Below are positions 44,127 to 52,999 of a stretch of 64,000 nucleotides of DNA, one piece after another. This stretch comes from Micromonospora sp. NBC_00421 (GTDB lineage Bacteria; Actinomycetota; Actinomycetes; Mycobacteriales; Micromonosporaceae), in assembly GCF_036017915.1 (NCBI RefSeq), contig NZ_CP107929.1, positions 620,001 to 684,000 of the forward strand, in the 5' to 3' direction. The first letter of the stretch is position 1. Each line of letters begins with the position of its first letter. The notes beneath the pieces are model-generated. The model was not told the DNA's origin and ran no database searches. It worked only from the letters and a program-made list of their open reading frames with translations. Both the position numbers and the translations under genes were made by a program.

Positions 44127-44447
44127 ATGAGCGGGCCGGGAAAGCGGGTGCAGCCGTGGAACCTGCCCGGCCTACAACGGGTCCGCCGCTGGCAGCAAGG
44201 CCACACCGGGCATCACGCCGCGCGCCACGTCGCCCTTGGCGAACTGCCGGACGGCAGGTGGATCGCCGAACACGCCGACCTCACCATCGGGTCGTACACC
44301 CACCCCACCCGCGAGGCCGCCGAACAGCAGCTCACCGAATGGATGTGGGACGGCGAATGGCATGAGGTGCCCGCCGCCTACAAGGCCGACGGGCAACCGT
44401 ACGGCGACGGCTGGGTGCGGCGCGGCAGCCAATGGGTGCGCAGCTAA
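44127..44447 (+). CDS. opposite-strand protein inside lysis cassette
   Basis: 106 residues, the only rightward gene among 20 kb of leftward genes. TACGAT lies nine bases before the ATG with no ribosome binding site, so leaderless expression is likely. Arg/His/Trp-rich: GHHAARHVALGELPDGRWIA, AEQQLTEWMWDGEWHEVPAA; a Trp-containing beta/alpha fold seen in small actinomycete proteins. Its stop overlaps the end of the gene on the other strand by four bases. Regulation of lysis timing or a moron are both possible. Confidence 0.65.
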   Translation: MSGPGKRVQPWNLPGLQRVRRWQQGHTGHHAARHVALGELPDGRWIAEHADLTIGSYTHPTREAAEQQLTEWMWDGEWHEVPAAYKADGQPYGDGWVRRGSQWVRS

Positions 44448-44776
44448 CCGTCGCGGGACAACCGCCTCCGCTCCCGCCCCACGAACGCCCGATACGACAC
44501 CAGCCGCAGCAACAACAGCGCGTCAATCAACGCCAGCATGCCCAACCCGAACACGGCATCCCACACATCACGTTGCGACGCCCCCGGCCAGCGGACCACC
44601 ACCAGCACAATCTGCCGCAGGTAAAACAACCCCACCAGCAGCACCCACCCGGACGCGTCCCACGCCGCCAACCGCCGCCACTGCCGAGGCCGATGCGCCG
44701 TCAAAAACGCCAACGCCGACAACAACCCCACCACCAGCAGCACCAACACCAACACCTGATACGTGACAGCACTCAT
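44444..44776 (-). CDS. three-pass membrane protein, holin-like
   Basis: 110 residues: helices at 5-26 (YQVLVLVLLVVGLLSALAFL), 40-62 (DASGWVLLVGLFYLRQIVLV) and 71-95 (AVFGLGMLALIDALLLLRLV), basic tail ERRRLSRDG. A second holin or antiholin candidate. ATGA overlap with the gene upstream. Confidence 0.7.
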   Translation of the reverse strand: MSAVTYQVLVLVLLVVGLLSALAFLTAHRPRQWRRLAAWDASGWVLLVGLFYLRQIVLVVVRWPGASQRDVWDAVFGLGMLALIDALLLLRLVSYRAFVGRERRRLSRDG

Positions 44777-45012
44777 TCGCCCCGCACCACCCGCCGCAGC
44801 CAGTCGTCATACGCGTTCGCCGTGTTGTGCGCGCGCAACCGCTCCGTCAACTGCTCCGCCTCCACCCTCCGCCGGGCAGCTGCACGCCGATCCTGCTCAG
44901 CCAGCGACGCCGAACGGTCAGCGCACGCCACAGCCTCCCGGGCCTCCGGTGATGGCTGACGCCCCCAGTCGAACGGCCACAAAGCTGTTCGCATGCGTCG
45001 CCACCACCTCAT
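44773..45012 (-). CDS. 79-residue charged lysis-cassette protein
   Basis: ATG 45012 (ATGA overlap). MRWWRRMRTALWPFDWGRQP then a long charged helix (EQDRRAAARRRVEAEQLTER). Membrane-surface N-terminus plus coiled coil. Unknown; a lysis accessory is plausible from position. Confidence 0.65.
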   Translation of the reverse strand: MRWWRRMRTALWPFDWGRQPSPEAREAVACADRSASLAEQDRRAAARRRVEAEQLTERLRAHNTANAYDDWLRRVVRGE

Positions 45013-45332
45013 GAGATACGCCCCCCGCCCGTGGGGTGCCCCAACTTGTCGAGCAGCCCCGTCGCGGTGCGGGCGGTTTCTACCGCCGCATTCGCCGACC
45101 GGGACGCGTCGATGAACGCATCCCGGGTGGCCTGGTGGGCGTCCCTTTCTTTCTCGTAGGACGCACGCCACGTGTCCCGGTCGGTGCGCATCTGCTCATA
45201 TGCCCCCTTCGGCACCAGCCAACCCATGAGGATCAGCAGCAGCACCACCCCGGGGACACCCCATTGCAGGATCGCCCCGAGAACGTTGGGTGTGTCTGTG
45301 GTGGCTGCGTCGGCGGCCCATCGGATCAGCAT
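45009..45332 (-). CDS. single-pass membrane/coiled-coil lysis accessory
   Basis: 107 residues: hydrophobic helix at 18-41 (LGAILQWGVPGVVLLLILMG), then KGAYEQMRTDRDTWRASYEK and a coiled coil. This TM-plus-coil form is common next to actinophage endolysins and may be a holin partner. Confidence 0.7.
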   Translation of the reverse strand: MLIRWAADAATTDTPNVLGAILQWGVPGVVLLLILMGWLVPKGAYEQMRTDRDTWRASYEKERDAHQATRDAFIDASRSANAAVETARTATGLLDKLGHPTGGGRIS

Positions 45333-45374
45333 CGGCCCCCCGAGTGTGTGTTGATGATGTGGTGCCGCGCCCGG

Positions 45375-46277
45375 TCAGTCGGCGAAACGCCGGGCCAGTT
45401 CGTCGGCGACCTGCCGGGCGATGCTGGGCGGGATGGCGGCGGCGATCTTCTCCGGGGTGAGCCCGGCCAGCACACCGGCCGTCACCGCCGGGGCAGATGC
45501 CTCCGCGCCCTCACGGGCTGCTGCCCGGATCTGCTCCAGCTCGGCCGCATCCAGGCCGGCAGCCTCCCCCAGGGTCACCAGCGTCTTACCCAGCCACGTG
45601 GTGTCCGTGTTGCCGTGCACCACCGCCCACGCCACGTCCCGGATCTGCTGCACCACACTCGCCGGGTACCGGCTGCCCTTCTTGCCCTCACCCAGCAGCG
45701 CCTCATGCAGCTCGGCGATCTGCGCCTCAGCCTTCTGCGACATGTCGTCTCCCCCTCGAATGCGGGCCACCGGGTCATAGCCGGCCCCCACAGTGCTCGA
45801 CTCGAAGCCGGTCAGGCCCGAGATGTGAATGTGCCCCCGGTCCGACGACGCCCGCCGGGAGTAGTTGGGCTGCCACGAGTCATGCCAGCACGGGCCACCG
45901 TTGTCCCGCTCCGGCTCCCAGTTCAGGTACTTCAACCAGCGAACATCCGCCACGCCGGCCTTCCGGTCGGCGACCAGACGGGCACCCAACTGCTGCAACG
46001 ACGGCAACGGCAGCCCGTCCACCTTCGACCGGGCACCTTTCGGCGGGGGCATGATGTCGACCGCGTAACCCACCCCGTACACGGCCCGACCCGGGTAGGC
46101 AGTCGCCGAGTAGGGGGTGTGATCCTCCGGCGGCTCATGCGTCAGGTGCGCCTCGTTGCCGATGTCGTAAACCACATACCCGTGCGCGCGCAGCCGAGAC
46201 TTGAGATCCTGCGCCGGCTGCATCAACCGGAACGGCCTGCCCCGGCTGATCCACTGCTGATAGTCGGCCCGACTCAC
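45375..46277 (-). CDS. endolysin, M15-like peptidase
   Basis: 300 residues from GTG 46277 with GAAGGGGG. The catalytic part (about 1-155) has LTHEPPEDHTPYSATAYPG with His53, GYAVDIMP with Asp74, and GHIHISG with His149/His151: the H...D...HxH zinc triad of M15/LAS peptidases cutting cross-links in peptidoglycan. Residues 175-300 are helical (QKAEAQIAELHEALLGEGKK; GVLAGLTPEKIAAAIPPSIA) and may bind the wall. A 13-codon frame upstream may supply the native N-terminus. Confidence 0.8.
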   Translation of the reverse strand: MSRADYQQWISRGRPFRLMQPAQDLKSRLRAHGYVVYDIGNEAHLTHEPPEDHTPYSATAYPGRAVYGVGYAVDIMPPPKGARSKVDGLPLPSLQQLGARLVADRKAGVADVRWLKYLNWEPERDNGGPCWHDSWQPNYSRRASSDRGHIHISGLTGFESSTVGAGYDPVARIRGGDDMSQKAEAQIAELHEALLGEGKKGSRYPASVVQQIRDVAWAVVHGNTDTTWLGKTLVTLGEAAGLDAAELEQIRAAAREGAEASAPAVTAGVLAGLTPEKIAAAIPPSIARQVADELARRFAD

Positions 46278-46315
46278 CAGGCCACCCCCTTCGAGTAGCC
46301 GCGAATGATCGCCAT
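46274..46315 (-). CDS. 13-codon frame coupled to endolysin
   Basis: MAIIRGYSKGVAW, with TGA overlapping the endolysin GTG (GTGA). Lysins of this type often start with such a segment ending in Trp before SRADYQ, so it looks like the original N-terminus separated by a one-base shift. It may be a coupling peptide, a -1 frameshift product or a mutated start. Confidence 0.4.
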   Translation of the reverse strand: MAIIRGYSKGVAW

Positions 46316-46316
46316 G

Positions 46317-48437
46317 TCACGCCTGCCAGCTGCCGTATCCGGTGGTCCCGTTCGCCCCACGGGCTAACGCTCGGTACTCGTAGTTGCGGCCCGACCGGAC
46401 CGTCCAGTCGTCGTACACCCCCGCCGCCGACAAGCCCTGCACCACCGTCACCGCCACCTCATCCGGCTGCCCCGCCTCGCGGCGCTGCAAGTCGTTGCCG
46501 AGCAGGGCCGGTTGACCCACACCAGGGGCAGGATTGGTAATCACCAACCGGATCACACCCAACGCGGGCAGCGGCGACGCCGACACCGTGGGCAGCGGCG
46601 GCTCCACATAGTCGACGGCGATGGTGGTGACGACTTCGCCCGATGGAAGCCCCTTGGCGTTGCGGGTCTGCACCACGATCGTGTACGTGACGCCGTCGGC
46701 CAGCGGGTACGGGACCGTGTACGAGGTGCCCGCGCCGGCACGCCAACCCGAGTCGTGCAGCACATCCGAACCGTCACGCAACTGCACCCGGTACGCGGAC
46801 TGCTCGGTGACCGCCCACGACACCGCCACCGTGTCCGACGTCCACGTCACCCCATCCGGGGTGGGCGCGGTGATCGTCGGATCCACCGGTGAGGCCGGCA
46901 CCACCACCAGACCATCCGAATACAGGGAGGCTGTGTCGGCGGTGTCCCACACCCGCACCCGGAAGGTGTACGGATCATCGGTCGGCGACGCCCATCCGGC
47001 CGGCAGCACCCGCAGCGATGTGCCGCCCGCGTTCTTCTGCTCCGCCGGCTGCCAGGTGGCGTCCGAGGCGCGCAGCCACTGCACAGCACCTGAGCCGATC
47101 TGCCGCGACAGCGCCCACGCCGTCTGTGCATCCACCGGGTCCGGATCGGAGAACAGCCACGGCAGGTCCAGCGACGCGGCGACATCCATGGCGGCACCGT
47201 TGTTCGGTGGGGCTTGCGAGGTGGACCCGACCAGCCACGTCGGCACATCCGGTGCATACGTGACCACCTGATGCGTGGACACGATCGTGTTGGGGGAGCC
47301 GGCGTGGGCGGTGAGCACGTCATACCGGGCGGACCCGTACGACTCGCGGCGCACCGCAAAGTTCTGCCCGGTCGTGCCCATGATCGGGGTGGCGGTGACC
47401 GTCGCCCACGACGTCCAGGTGGCGGTGGCCCTCTGAAAATCGGTGTAGTACAACACGGTGTCGGAGGTGCCGACCGCGTACACCCGGAAATCACCGGACG
47501 TCGAGTTGTAGGCGAGGGTGCAGTTTCGGACATCCCCGGTCGGGTGCGGCGGGGACGTCCACCGCACCGAAAGGCTGTTGGCCGCGTTGCGTTCGGTTAC
47601 CGCCACCGTGTCAGTGGCACCCGTCGCAGGGTTCGGAACGGCGATGAGGAACCGGCTGCCGTCCCACCGTCCCGTGATGGCGTCCTGCGCGGCGACCGAA
47701 TCCAACGACACCGGGGCCGTTGGCCCCGCCCAGGCACGGCCCGTCCACGCCAGTTTCACCACGAATGCGCGGGTGCGGCCGAACACGCACCACAGGTGCG
47801 GGGAGTTCGCCGTCTTCGCGTTACCGATGTGCTCAATGTCCAACGACGGTGTGGACCGGCCCGTCGATAGGGGCGCGGACAACCATTGCCGTTTGCCGGT
47901 GATCACCGCATTGTAGGAGGTGAGAACTTCGGAGGCGCTGACGTTCGCGCCGTACAGGGTGACACCCATGCTCGCCCCGACAACAGTGCCGACAGCCACC
48001 ACCACACGGGCGGTGCTGTCGGCGGGAATTTTCACCACCTGCACATCCATACCGGTGTGCACAGACCCGGCCACCCCACCGTTGCCCGGTGAAGCGGCCA
48101 GCAGGGGCGTGCCGGCGGTGAACGACAGTTGGTCGCCTTGGCAGCGGCGCACCCAAATTCGGTCCTGGCTGGCCTCGGCGGTCCGGTAGGCGATGGTCAA
48201 ACGCTCGTCGTTGCCGATGTGCAAGCTGGAAATCTCCCGCACAGTCGCGGAGATCGTCCACGACCCGGCGAGACTCCACGTGCCGGTGCCGTACGTGGAC
48301 CGGTAGTAGTTGACCCCGTTGCCGGCGTTGTTGATGACCGCCGCCCATAGGTGTCCCCGCAGGGACTGCCGGGCAATCTGGCTGACCGGCGGATAGTTGA
48401 GTGGATTGGCGAGGGTGGAGGTAGTAACGGACCCCAT
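46317..48437 (-). CDS. minor tail protein with beta-propeller and Fn3-like domains
   Basis: 706 residues from ATG 48437 with TAGGAGG. The first 380 residues hold repeated sheet motifs (GHLWAAVINNAGNGVNYYRS; DERLTIAYRTAEASQDRIWV; SGDFRVYAVGTSDTVLYYTD) like a sugar-binding propeller. After a hinge come fibronectin III-like domains (DPYTFRVRVWDTADTASLYS; GVTYTIVVQTRNAKGLPSGE; NYEYRALARGANGTTGYGSW). Receptor-binding tail tip component by position, last structural gene before lysis. Confidence 0.75.
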   Translation of the reverse strand: MGSVTTSTLANPLNYPPVSQIARQSLRGHLWAAVINNAGNGVNYYRSTYGTGTWSLAGSWTISATVREISSLHIGNDERLTIAYRTAEASQDRIWVRRCQGDQLSFTAGTPLLAASPGNGGVAGSVHTGMDVQVVKIPADSTARVVVAVGTVVGASMGVTLYGANVSASEVLTSYNAVITGKRQWLSAPLSTGRSTPSLDIEHIGNAKTANSPHLWCVFGRTRAFVVKLAWTGRAWAGPTAPVSLDSVAAQDAITGRWDGSRFLIAVPNPATGATDTVAVTERNAANSLSVRWTSPPHPTGDVRNCTLAYNSTSGDFRVYAVGTSDTVLYYTDFQRATATWTSWATVTATPIMGTTGQNFAVRRESYGSARYDVLTAHAGSPNTIVSTHQVVTYAPDVPTWLVGSTSQAPPNNGAAMDVAASLDLPWLFSDPDPVDAQTAWALSRQIGSGAVQWLRASDATWQPAEQKNAGGTSLRVLPAGWASPTDDPYTFRVRVWDTADTASLYSDGLVVVPASPVDPTITAPTPDGVTWTSDTVAVSWAVTEQSAYRVQLRDGSDVLHDSGWRAGAGTSYTVPYPLADGVTYTIVVQTRNAKGLPSGEVVTTIAVDYVEPPLPTVSASPLPALGVIRLVITNPAPGVGQPALLGNDLQRREAGQPDEVAVTVVQGLSAAGVYDDWTVRSGRNYEYRALARGANGTTGYGSWQA

Positions 48438-48447
48438 CGCGCACCTC

Positions 48448-49125
48448 CTAGATCGGGCAGGCGTGCGGCCAGTCGGCGGGGCTGCCGGGCATGCGGTGCA
48501 CTTCCAGGTAGCGGGGGGTGGTGGGGGTGCCGATGTGGGTGACGGTGCCGGTGGACGCCTGCGCGGTAACCGCGACCGTTTGCTCAGTCAAGGCCGTGTC
48601 GGTGGCGTTCGCTAGGTAGTGCTCGCCGATGAGGGCGTACGGGTTGCCGCCCGAGTAGGCCGGGTAGTGGCCGAACTGCCCCCAGTCGACGAGGAACGGC
48701 CCGGCTGCGCGGTCTCGCACCCGCCACAGGCTGTAGTTCGCCACCGACCCCTGCTGCTGCCCGCCCAGGCGCAGCCGGTACACGGTTTGTGGGGCGAACG
48801 TGAACCCGGTGAGGGTGAGCACCACCGCCTCCGAGGTGACCGCCGCCGAACTGTTGGTGTCGGAGGCGACCGCCACCAGATCACCGGCACCGCCGAACAC
48901 TCCGGTGATCACCCAGTCGGAGCCATGGCGAATCAACGTCACCCGAGCGGCGAGGCGTGGCTGCACATGGGCGAGCACCTTGGCCGGCACCGGCACCTGC
49001 GACCCGTCGAACGCGACCGCAACCGTTGCGCCGGACAGGTCAGCGACCGTGCCGACGGCGGTGACAATCTGCCGTGCCGCCTGGATGCGGGTGTCGATCA
49101 GCCGGATGAGGTCTGCGCCCCACAT
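48448..49125 (-). CDS. minor tail protein
   Basis: 225 residues from ATG 49125, overlapping the upstream stop as TGATG (ATG 49140 is an alternative). WGADLIRLIDTRIQAARQIV, then beta-rich (SGATVAVAFDGSQVPVPAKV; RVTLIRHGSDWVITGVFGGA; GTVTHIGTPTTPRYLEVHRM). Likely a tail-tip or baseplate protein with an OB-like fold. Confidence 0.7.
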   Translation of the reverse strand: MWGADLIRLIDTRIQAARQIVTAVGTVADLSGATVAVAFDGSQVPVPAKVLAHVQPRLAARVTLIRHGSDWVITGVFGGAGDLVAVASDTNSSAAVTSEAVVLTLTGFTFAPQTVYRLRLGGQQQGSVANYSLWRVRDRAAGPFLVDWGQFGHYPAYSGGNPYALIGEHYLANATDTALTEQTVAVTAQASTGTVTHIGTPTTPRYLEVHRMPGSPADWPHACPI

Positions 49126-50252
49126 CAGATGATCCGCCATTCGTGGGTCATGTCCGAGCCATCGAACGGCAACGTCCACGACGTGCCGAGAACGTTGGAG
49201 AAACGCCCGATGTCAGGGTCGTCGACCACCAGCCGGTCGAAATGCCAGTGCAGCGGGTTCGGGAACGTTGCCACACGGAGGGTGGTGGGGGCGCGCATGT
49301 CGGCGTCGATCATCGCCAGCGCGGTACGCACCAACGCCTCGTGGTCGGCGGCGTCGGTGAACTCGACGCGGGTGATGACCCGCCCGTTGCGGGCCGACAC
49401 CGACGTGTCCCCCTCGAAGTCGTTCTGGAAGATGAACAGGCCATCACCGTCCACCGGCGGCTTGTCATCGATGTTGTTCTGCCGGGCGATCACCCACCGG
49501 TTCGGGGCCTCAAAAAAGTCCCGCACCGCCGTTCGCGCCGGCGACAACATCGACGTCTGCTGGCCGGCGTCGTACACCCACTCCGTCGCCCGCTCCTTGG
49601 GCGTCTGGTACGGCTGGCAGCGCAGTTGCCCATCCCAGTCCGACCAGATGCCCTGGTATCCGATCGCCTCAAGCAAGTCGTTGACGATCGACAACCAGCG
49701 GGTTTGGTCATCCAACGGCCACACCCGCGCTGACGGCAGCACCGAATCCGCCCGCGTCTGGTCGATCAGGTAGCGGGTGTAGCCCTGCTCCCGCAGGATC
49801 TGCTCCACCGCCACCAGGTACGGGGTGCCGGCGGCGACCGCGTACGCCTCACCGGTAGGCGAGTACAGGCCGTGAAGGATGTCCACCCCCGCCACGTCGT
49901 AGGTGACAGGCTGCTCCCCGAACGTGCGTTCCGGAACCGACGGGTAGTAGACACCAAGGTTGAACCGGGCGGTCACCCCCTCGTCGCACACCTCCAGGTA
50001 AGGGCGCACCAGCGCCGAAGACCACGCCAACTCCCGCGACAACGCCAGCGAGGCGGTGCCGTGGAGGGTGGCGTAGGAGTTGCGGGACACCGACCCGCCG
50101 GCCAGGTCGGTGGAGATGTTCTCGACCGTCTCCAAGTTCTGGTCGACCAGCTCACAGCCTGCGGTCACGGTGGGGGCGTTGGAGTCCCGCAGCAGCCAGG
50201 TGACCTGCTCGGCGGGCAGACTCTGGCGGGGTGAGGCGGTCAACGGCTGCAC
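49125..50252 (-). CDS. minor tail/baseplate protein
   Basis: 375 residues from GTG 50252 (GGGGG). GGSVSRNSYATLHGTASLAL, YLEVCDEGVTARFNLGVYYP, TYDVAGVDILHGLYSPTGEA, YLVAVEQILREQGYTRYLID, RVEFTDAADHEALVRTALAM: the arrangement of actinophage tail-associated (Tal/gp44-like) proteins that form the tail hub. Coupled to the next gene. Confidence 0.75.
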   Translation of the reverse strand: MQPLTASPRQSLPAEQVTWLLRDSNAPTVTAGCELVDQNLETVENISTDLAGGSVSRNSYATLHGTASLALSRELAWSSALVRPYLEVCDEGVTARFNLGVYYPSVPERTFGEQPVTYDVAGVDILHGLYSPTGEAYAVAAGTPYLVAVEQILREQGYTRYLIDQTRADSVLPSARVWPLDDQTRWLSIVNDLLEAIGYQGIWSDWDGQLRCQPYQTPKERATEWVYDAGQQTSMLSPARTAVRDFFEAPNRWVIARQNNIDDKPPVDGDGLFIFQNDFEGDTSVSARNGRVITRVEFTDAADHEALVRTALAMIDADMRAPTTLRVATFPNPLHWHFDRLVVDDPDIGRFSNVLGTSWTLPFDGSDMTHEWRII

Positions 50253-50293
50253 AACACCCCCTACTGAGTCCGAGGTGCGAGAGCGTCGAAAGA

Positions 50294-50494
50294 TCAGGTT
50301 GGATTGCCCTCAAGGCCAACGACCCGCCATATGGGCGTGATCACCCACGGCACCTCGGCAGTGGCCCCAGAGTCGGTCCACGCTTGCAGGACACCCACCG
50401 CTTCCTCGAAGGTGTCAACCACCTGCGACAGGGCGCTCTGCGAACTGTGAACCCGAAAGCCGGCCTTGACGTCGGCGATGTCTATCGTCGCCAT
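50294..50494 (-). CDS. small tail-module protein
   Basis: 66 residues from ATG 50494 (TAGGAGC). MATIDIADVKAGFRVHSSQS and FEEAVGVLQAWTDSGATAEV. No family recognised; the place between tailspike and hub suggests a tail accessory. Confidence 0.65.
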   Translation of the reverse strand: MATIDIADVKAGFRVHSSQSALSQVVDTFEEAVGVLQAWTDSGATAEVPWVITPIWRVVGLEGNPT

Positions 50495-50502
50495 GGTTGC
50501 TC

Positions 50503-52545
50503 CTATCCGATGCCAGCCCACAGCACGTGCTGGCTGGGGGTGTTGCTGCTGGTGGTGATCGACGCCGGTAGCGACGTCTGCGAGGTGCCGTTGGTGGCGA
50601 ACCGGGTCGTTGAACCGGCAGCCCCCGCGTTGTGCAGGGTGGCGTTCAGGTCACCGCCTCGGTACGGGGCGGGTGGGGTGGTCGCGTTGAACACGAACCC
50701 CACCCAGTGCCGGCCGGGGGTGACCGCTGTCGACGACACTGTGGTGGTGCGCATGCCGGTGGTGGTGACGTCCGCGTCGACCCCCGCCGAGACGAGCAGC
50801 GTGCCAGTCGAGTTGTACAGGCCGACGAAGTTCTGCCCAGCGGTCGGCGTCGCCCCGGCGGTGAAGTTCCCCCACATGATCTTCGTGACGCTGACGGATC
50901 GGGGCACATACACGGCGACCAGGTAGACGGTGCCGGACGTGGTGGTCTTGCCTTGCGCCACGTTTGCGGGATCGAACGACCACGCCGCCAAGCCGACCGA
51001 TCGGGGGGTGGGTAGGCCAAGCGCCTGCGCCACCACGTCCAGGGACGCACCCAGCACGGTGTCGCCGGTGGCGCGGGAGATGGTGAGCGGCGAGTCCAGT
51101 TCCGCCCCTGCATCCGAATGCCGCACCACCGCGAAATCGGAGCCCGCATTCGACCCCGACTCGGAGGTGCCCGTTGCCCGGGTCGCCCAACGGATACCGC
51201 CACCCCGGGTGCTGAACAGCACCTCGCGTGCCGCCCCTTGGTTGCCGACGATCACCGCACGGTCGGACGTCGACATGGTGATCGCACCGGTGGACACGTT
51301 GACGGTGCCCAGGTTGGTGCCGGGGGCGCGGGCCACCACCAGGGCCGTGTCCTGGATCGCCGCCGTCGTCCCGAGGTAGTGGCCGCCGGCAATGCTCACC
51401 CGGTTCGCGCCCGCACCCGCGTACAGGCCGTACTCGGGGGAGCGCAGCCCTGACGAGTTGTCGTCGCGGGCCACATCCGCGTAGCAGCCGTTGAGGATCG
51501 CCCCCGGGCCCGTGCCGCTGGCCGGGGCGATGCGGAAGCCGGCCCACCCGCCGGGGGTGATGTTGTCGCCGCGCCCGTCACGCTTGGCGAGGCAGTTGGT
51601 GAGCAGCACCGGACTGCCGGCGGTGTGGGCGAGCAAAAACCCGTCCTTACCGGACCGGTCCGTGTCGCAGGCGGTGATCACCAAGTTGTAGCAGGTGCCA
51701 GACACTACATACCCGTAGCCGGTGGTCCACTCCGACCGGCAGTTGGTCAACATCACCGCGTTCGGGTTGTTGAGGAGGATGCCGTCGCCGCCGCTGCCCT
51801 GGACGTACACCTCCACCAGGTCGGCATCCACCGCACCCGAGCTGCCGCCGGTGGAGTCCCACAGGCGGACACCGTTTCCGCCGCAGTGACTGACCACCAC
51901 GTTCCGCATTTTGATGCCGGCGGCCCGGTCCATGTCGACGCCGACCCCGGACATCTGCCAGATGGTGGTGTCGCGGATCCCGATGTCCTTCACACCTGAG
52001 GCGACGCTGATACCGGCGATCGTCCCGCCAACACTGTTGGTGGCGTTACGGCCGGAGACCGCCAGCCCCTCGATGCGGGGGCCGCCGCCGTAGGCGCTGT
52101 CCAAGTAACTGTCGTTGACCGGCGCGGGGTTGACCTGGATGAGGGTGGTGCCGACGAACGCCCCGCCGGTGGCGGGCCGCAGAAACGACCCGATCATGTT
52201 GGTGCGGGGTGCAAAATGCGGGGCCCACCCGGCCCCCTGCAACGTGACACCCAAGGTGAGGGTGATCGGCGACGCCAGCCGGTACCGGCCCGGCGGAACC
52301 ACCACCACATCGCCCTGCACCGCCGCGTTGATGGCGGCCTGAAACGCGGGGGCGTCGTCGGTGACGTCATCACCAGTGGCACCCCACGAGCGGACGTTCA
52401 GACTGCGGTACGAGGTTGCGCCGACGATCGCCACAGCGGTGGCGGCATCCGTGGAGGCGGTGGCCAACGCGGTCTCCATTCGGTTCAGTTCGTCGGTGGT
52501 GGCCTTGTAGCGGGTCGATGACCACACCTTCGGGGTGAACGGCAC
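50503..52545 (-). CDS. tailspike with right-handed beta-helix (pectate-lyase-like)
   Basis: 680 residues from GTG 52545. NVRSWGATGDDVTDDAPAFQ opens the beta-helix near residue 50, followed by VVPPGRYRLASPITLTLGVT and many parallel-helix turns (IKMRNVVVSHCGGNGVRLWD; VEVYVQGSGGDGILLNNPNA; RVSIAGGHYLGTTAAIQDTA). The last 180 residues form a separate beta-rich domain (RSVSVTKIMWGNFTAGATPT). Such spikes bind or cut surface polysaccharide. No catalytic residues identified. Confidence 0.8.
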   Translation of the reverse strand: MPFTPKVWSSTRYKATTDELNRMETALATASTDAATAVAIVGATSYRSLNVRSWGATGDDVTDDAPAFQAAINAAVQGDVVVVPPGRYRLASPITLTLGVTLQGAGWAPHFAPRTNMIGSFLRPATGGAFVGTTLIQVNPAPVNDSYLDSAYGGGPRIEGLAVSGRNATNSVGGTIAGISVASGVKDIGIRDTTIWQMSGVGVDMDRAAGIKMRNVVVSHCGGNGVRLWDSTGGSSGAVDADLVEVYVQGSGGDGILLNNPNAVMLTNCRSEWTTGYGYVVSGTCYNLVITACDTDRSGKDGFLLAHTAGSPVLLTNCLAKRDGRGDNITPGGWAGFRIAPASGTGPGAILNGCYADVARDDNSSGLRSPEYGLYAGAGANRVSIAGGHYLGTTAAIQDTALVVARAPGTNLGTVNVSTGAITMSTSDRAVIVGNQGAAREVLFSTRGGGIRWATRATGTSESGSNAGSDFAVVRHSDAGAELDSPLTISRATGDTVLGASLDVVAQALGLPTPRSVGLAAWSFDPANVAQGKTTTSGTVYLVAVYVPRSVSVTKIMWGNFTAGATPTAGQNFVGLYNSTGTLLVSAGVDADVTTTGMRTTTVSSTAVTPGRHWVGFVFNATTPPAPYRGGDLNATLHNAGAAGSTTRFATNGTSQTSLPASITTSSNTPSQHVLWAGIG

Positions 52546-52546
52546 G

Positions 52547-52960
52547 TCAGGTCACCGTGATCTCTCCGGGCAGCGGAGCCACATCCAGCGGCCCATCCAC
52601 CCACGTCGTCTCTTGCAAGGTCAGGGAAAGGTCGTACCGGTCGACCTCGGTCTTGTACTCGCGGTAGCCCAGCTCGAAATACACGCCGGTGAACCTCTGT
52701 CCTCGGTAGTCGCGGTACATGACTTCAAGGCCGATCCACTGCTCCAGGCGTTGCACCTGTGCTGATGTCAGCCGACGCATGGTGAACGCCATGCTGTTGC
52801 GGCGGCCAACACTGGTGACCGCCCGCCGCCGACCGCCGCCGTAGGTGCGGACCTCGCCCTCCGCCGACAGGTCCCGTTTGCGGTCGGCGGAGGGGGCGGC
52901 CACGAACTCACCCGACGACATCAGGTTGATCCACACCGCTTTCAGGTGCAGGGTCGCCAC
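52547..52960 (-). CDS. distal tail or minor tail protein
   Basis: 137 residues immediately after the tape measure in transcription order. LHLKAVWINLMSSGEFVAAP, SAEGEVRTYGGGRRRAVTSV, FTMRRLTSAQVQRLEQWIGL, TGVYFELGYREYKTEVDRYD. Beta-sandwich-like, size of a distal tail adaptor. Assignment from order and size. Confidence 0.65.
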   Translation of the reverse strand: MATLHLKAVWINLMSSGEFVAAPSADRKRDLSAEGEVRTYGGGRRRAVTSVGRRNSMAFTMRRLTSAQVQRLEQWIGLEVMYRDYRGQRFTGVYFELGYREYKTEVDRYDLSLTLQETTWVDGPLDVAPLPGEITVT

Positions 52961-52999
52961 CCGCCACCCCCATCCGCCGGTTCGTGTCTGCTCAGGGGG

